Source: Pandoraea sp. ASV26
GTDB taxonomy: Bacteria > Pseudomonadota > Gammaproteobacteria > Burkholderiales > Burkholderiaceae
DNA length: 64,000 bases
Assembly (NCBI RefSeq): GCF_016428915.1
Contig: NZ_JAELTP010000011.1
Span: 22,365-86,364, forward strand
Direction: 5' to 3'
Position numbers and translations under genes: made by a program. The stretch's first letter is position 1, and every line of letters starts with the position of its first letter. Shown here one piece after another: positions 62,470 to 64,000 of the stretch. The notes beneath the pieces were generated by a model that saw only the letters and a list, made by a program, of their open reading frames with translations, was not told the DNA's origin and did not search any database.

Positions 62470-63120
62470 ATGAGTACAGAGGTGAGTGCCGCAGGCAAGG
62501 GACACGGCGAGGCGGCCGAGAGTCCCGCCATCGATCCGCAGCAAAGACGCCGGGCAAGGCGCATGCTGGTGTTGCTGTTCGTCGTATGCGCGGCGCCAGC
62601 GGTGGCGGCGTACCTGATGTATTACGTCTTCAAGCCGCAGGGCGGCACGTCGGCCTACGGCAAGCTGATCGAGCCGCAGCGACCGCTGCCTGCGCTGACG
62701 GTGCGCGACGACGAGACGGGCGAGACGCTGCCGTTGTCGTCGCTCAGGGGCAAGTGGCTGATGATCTCGGCGGATACCGCCGCCTGCGACGAGAATTGCG
62801 TGAGCAAACTCTTCTACATGCGGCAGATCCGCGTGTTGCAGGGCAATGAGCGCACGCGAGTCGAGACGCTGTGGCTGGTCACGGACGACGCCCCGGTGTC
62901 CGACAAGCTCGATGCGGCGTATGAAGACACGCGTCGTCTGCGGACCGATCCGGTCGCGCTTGCGTCGTGGCTGCCGACACAGGACGGCACCGGCCTGCGT
63001 GACCATATCTATCTGGTCGATCCGCTGGGCAACCTGATGATGGCGTTCCCGAAAAATGCCGATCCGGGCAAGATCAAGAGCGATCTGTCCCGACTGCTGA
63101 AATGGTCGGGAACGGGTTGA
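62470..63120 (+). CDS. Sco-like thioredoxin-fold oxidase assembly protein
   Basis: A 216-residue membrane-anchored protein with one TM helix (about residues 35-57) and a thioredoxin-like periplasmic domain. CDENCVSKLFYM is a CxxxC pair as in SCO1/SenC copper chaperones, and HIYLVDPLGNLMMAFP matches the later Sco strand. The usual third ligand, a His, is not evident, since the TLWLVTDD strand replaces the common Sco sequence, so it may be a thiol reductase rather than a copper carrier. It lies between SURF1 and ctaA. Confidence 0.8.
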   Translation: MSTEVSAAGKGHGEAAESPAIDPQQRRRARRMLVLLFVVCAAPAVAAYLMYYVFKPQGGTSAYGKLIEPQRPLPALTVRDDETGETLPLSSLRGKWLMISADTAACDENCVSKLFYMRQIRVLQGNERTRVETLWLVTDDAPVSDKLDAAYEDTRRLRTDPVALASWLPTQDGTGLRDHIYLVDPLGNLMMAFPKNADPGKIKSDLSRLLKWSGTG

Positions 63121-63201
63121 GGGGCACGCCCCGCAATGTAGATGTAGGTGAGACCGTGCGCCACGGCGCACGGGACATGACGAAGAACTGACGTAAAACC
63201 G

Positions 63202-64000
63202 ATGCTTTACCTTCTGGAACTGGGCTTCATCGGCCTGTGTATCGCGGTGCTGCCGCTCGGCTGGGTGCTGTTGCGCCGGGATGCGAACAAGTACCGCAAA
63301 CTGGCCTGGGTGACGACCTTCCTCACGCTCGACCTGATCATGTTCGGTGGCTTCACGCGCCTGACGGATTCGGGGCTGGGCTGCCCCGACTGGCCGGGTT
63401 GCTACGGCACGTCGTCGCCGTTCGCCGCGCATGCGGACATTCATGCCGCGCAGTCGATGCTGCCGAGCGGCCCGGTGACGTTCGTCAAGGCGTGGATCGA
63501 GATGATCCACCGCTACTTTGCGATGTCGGTGGGCGTGCTCATCATCGTGCTGATGGTGATGGCCTGGGTGAAGCGACGCGAACTGAAGCAGTCGCCCTGG
63601 CTGGCTACGTGGCTGTTCGTGCTCGTGTGCGTGCAGGGGGCGTTCGGCGCATGGACCGTCACGATGAAGCTCCAGCCGGTGATCGTCACCACGCATTTGA
63701 TGTTAGCGCTGACTTTGCTGGGCTCGCTTGCGTGGCTGGCCTCGCGTCAGATGCCGCTCGCGAGCGTGGCGGCCGACCCGGGCGCATTGCGCTGGCGCTG
63801 GGCGGCGCTGATCGGACTGGCGCTGCTGGTGTTCCAGATCGCGCTTGGTGGGTGGGTAAGCACCAACTACGCCGTGCTGGCCTGTACGGATTTCCCGACG
63901 TGTCAGGGGCAGTGGGTGCCGCCGATGGACTTCCACAACGGCTTCAAGCTCTGGCGTGCGTTGGGCAAAACGGCCGGTGGCGAGGTGATTCCGATGGACG
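63202..64000 (+). CDS. ctaA: Haem A synthase CtaA/Cox15 (cut by window end)
   Basis: The first 266 residues of a polytopic COX15/CtaA protein that converts haem O to haem A. Seen: FGGFTRLTDSGLGCPDWPGCYG (typical N-terminal motif with Cys pair), EMIHRYFAMSVGVLII (haem-binding His), VTTHLMLALTLLG (second His), and the repeat-like CTDFPTCQGQWVPP. The reading frame runs off the right edge. ctaB is expected next. It starts 81 bp after the Sco-like gene. Confidence 0.93.
   Translation, partial: MLYLLELGFIGLCIAVLPLGWVLLRRDANKYRKLAWVTTFLTLDLIMFGGFTRLTDSGLGCPDWPGCYGTSSPFAAHADIHAAQSMLPSGPVTFVKAWIEMIHRYFAMSVGVLIIVLMVMAWVKRRELKQSPWLATWLFVLVCVQGAFGAWTVTMKLQPVIVTTHLMLALTLLGSLAWLASRQMPLASVAADPGALRWRWAALIGLALLVFQIALGGWVSTNYAVLACTDFPTCQGQWVPPMDFHNGFKLWRALGKTAGGEVIPMD

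Overview
The window is about 64 kb of high-GC, gene-dense chromosome from a beta-proteobacterium. Family choices and gene order point to the Burkholderiaceae, probably Pandoraea or a close relative. The clues are gshA with gshB next to an incomplete PTS (IIA-Man, HPr, EI), TorF porin-glnK-amtB, a ctaC/D/G/E oxidase operon with its small assembly proteins, and a DUF2917 protein. The genus is an inference; no rRNA or tRNA gene was found.

Layout. 0-5.9 kb: VanZ-like protein, 14-TM MFS transporter, thioredoxin-like ferredoxin, alpha/beta hydrolase and the D,D-carboxypeptidase dacC. 5.9-11.7 kb: D-amino-acid transaminase, YbeD, lipB and lipA, with a LysR/DUF2917/EamA block between them. 12-21.7 kb: an N-formylglutamate-amidohydrolase-like gene and an IclR regulator, then a sigma54 promoter driving an NMT1-type ABC transporter, dctA and dctBD. 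21.7-25.8 kb: two thioredoxin-fold proteins, a lipoprotein, comM and ubiK. 25.8-29.2 kb: NtrC sites, a near-consensus sigma54 promoter, torF-glnK-amtB and a stack of hairpins that may be a small RNA. 29.4-36.3 kb: gshA, a LuxR-type HTH protein, gshB and the regulatory PTS. 36.3-45.4 kb: moeB, ctpA, gpmA, rhodanese, grxC, secB, gpsA, macrodomain protein, trmL, comF and a BioC-type methyltransferase. 55.6-64 kb: aerobic terminal oxidase and assembly genes (DUF2244, ctaC, ctaD, small protein, ctaG, DUF2970, ctaE, twin-TM protein, SURF1, Sco-like, ctaA cut by the window end).

The accessory highlight is 45.5-55.1 kb: eight co-directional, mostly overlapping genes followed by a convergent acyl-homoserine-lactone (AHL) receptor of the LuxR type. 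The genes encode SbnA- and SbnB-like enzymes (which together make L-2,3-diaminopropionate), a divergent adenylosuccinate-synthetase paralogue, an AurF-type diiron N-oxygenase, an acetylornithine-type carbamoyltransferase, a zinc-ribbon threonine-synthase-like PLP enzyme, a D-amino-acid-oxidase-like flavoenzyme and a flavin reductase. A lux-box-like dyad lies 130 bp upstream of the first gene, at the right distance from a -10-like hexamer for LuxR activation. I read this as a quorum-regulated, NRPS- and PKS-free pathway to a small N-oxygenated, diaminopropionate-derived amino acid or antimetabolite. I do not recognise the gene combination from any characterised pathway. The purA-like gene is either self-protection (alanosine, also made from diaminopropionate, acts on adenylosuccinate synthetase) or a repurposed C-N ligase.

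Other regulation visible in the sequence: two sigma54 promoters with plausible activator sites, inverted-repeat operators near the IclR gene, many Rho-independent terminators, and a scattered set of 8-20 bp intergenic tandem repeats.
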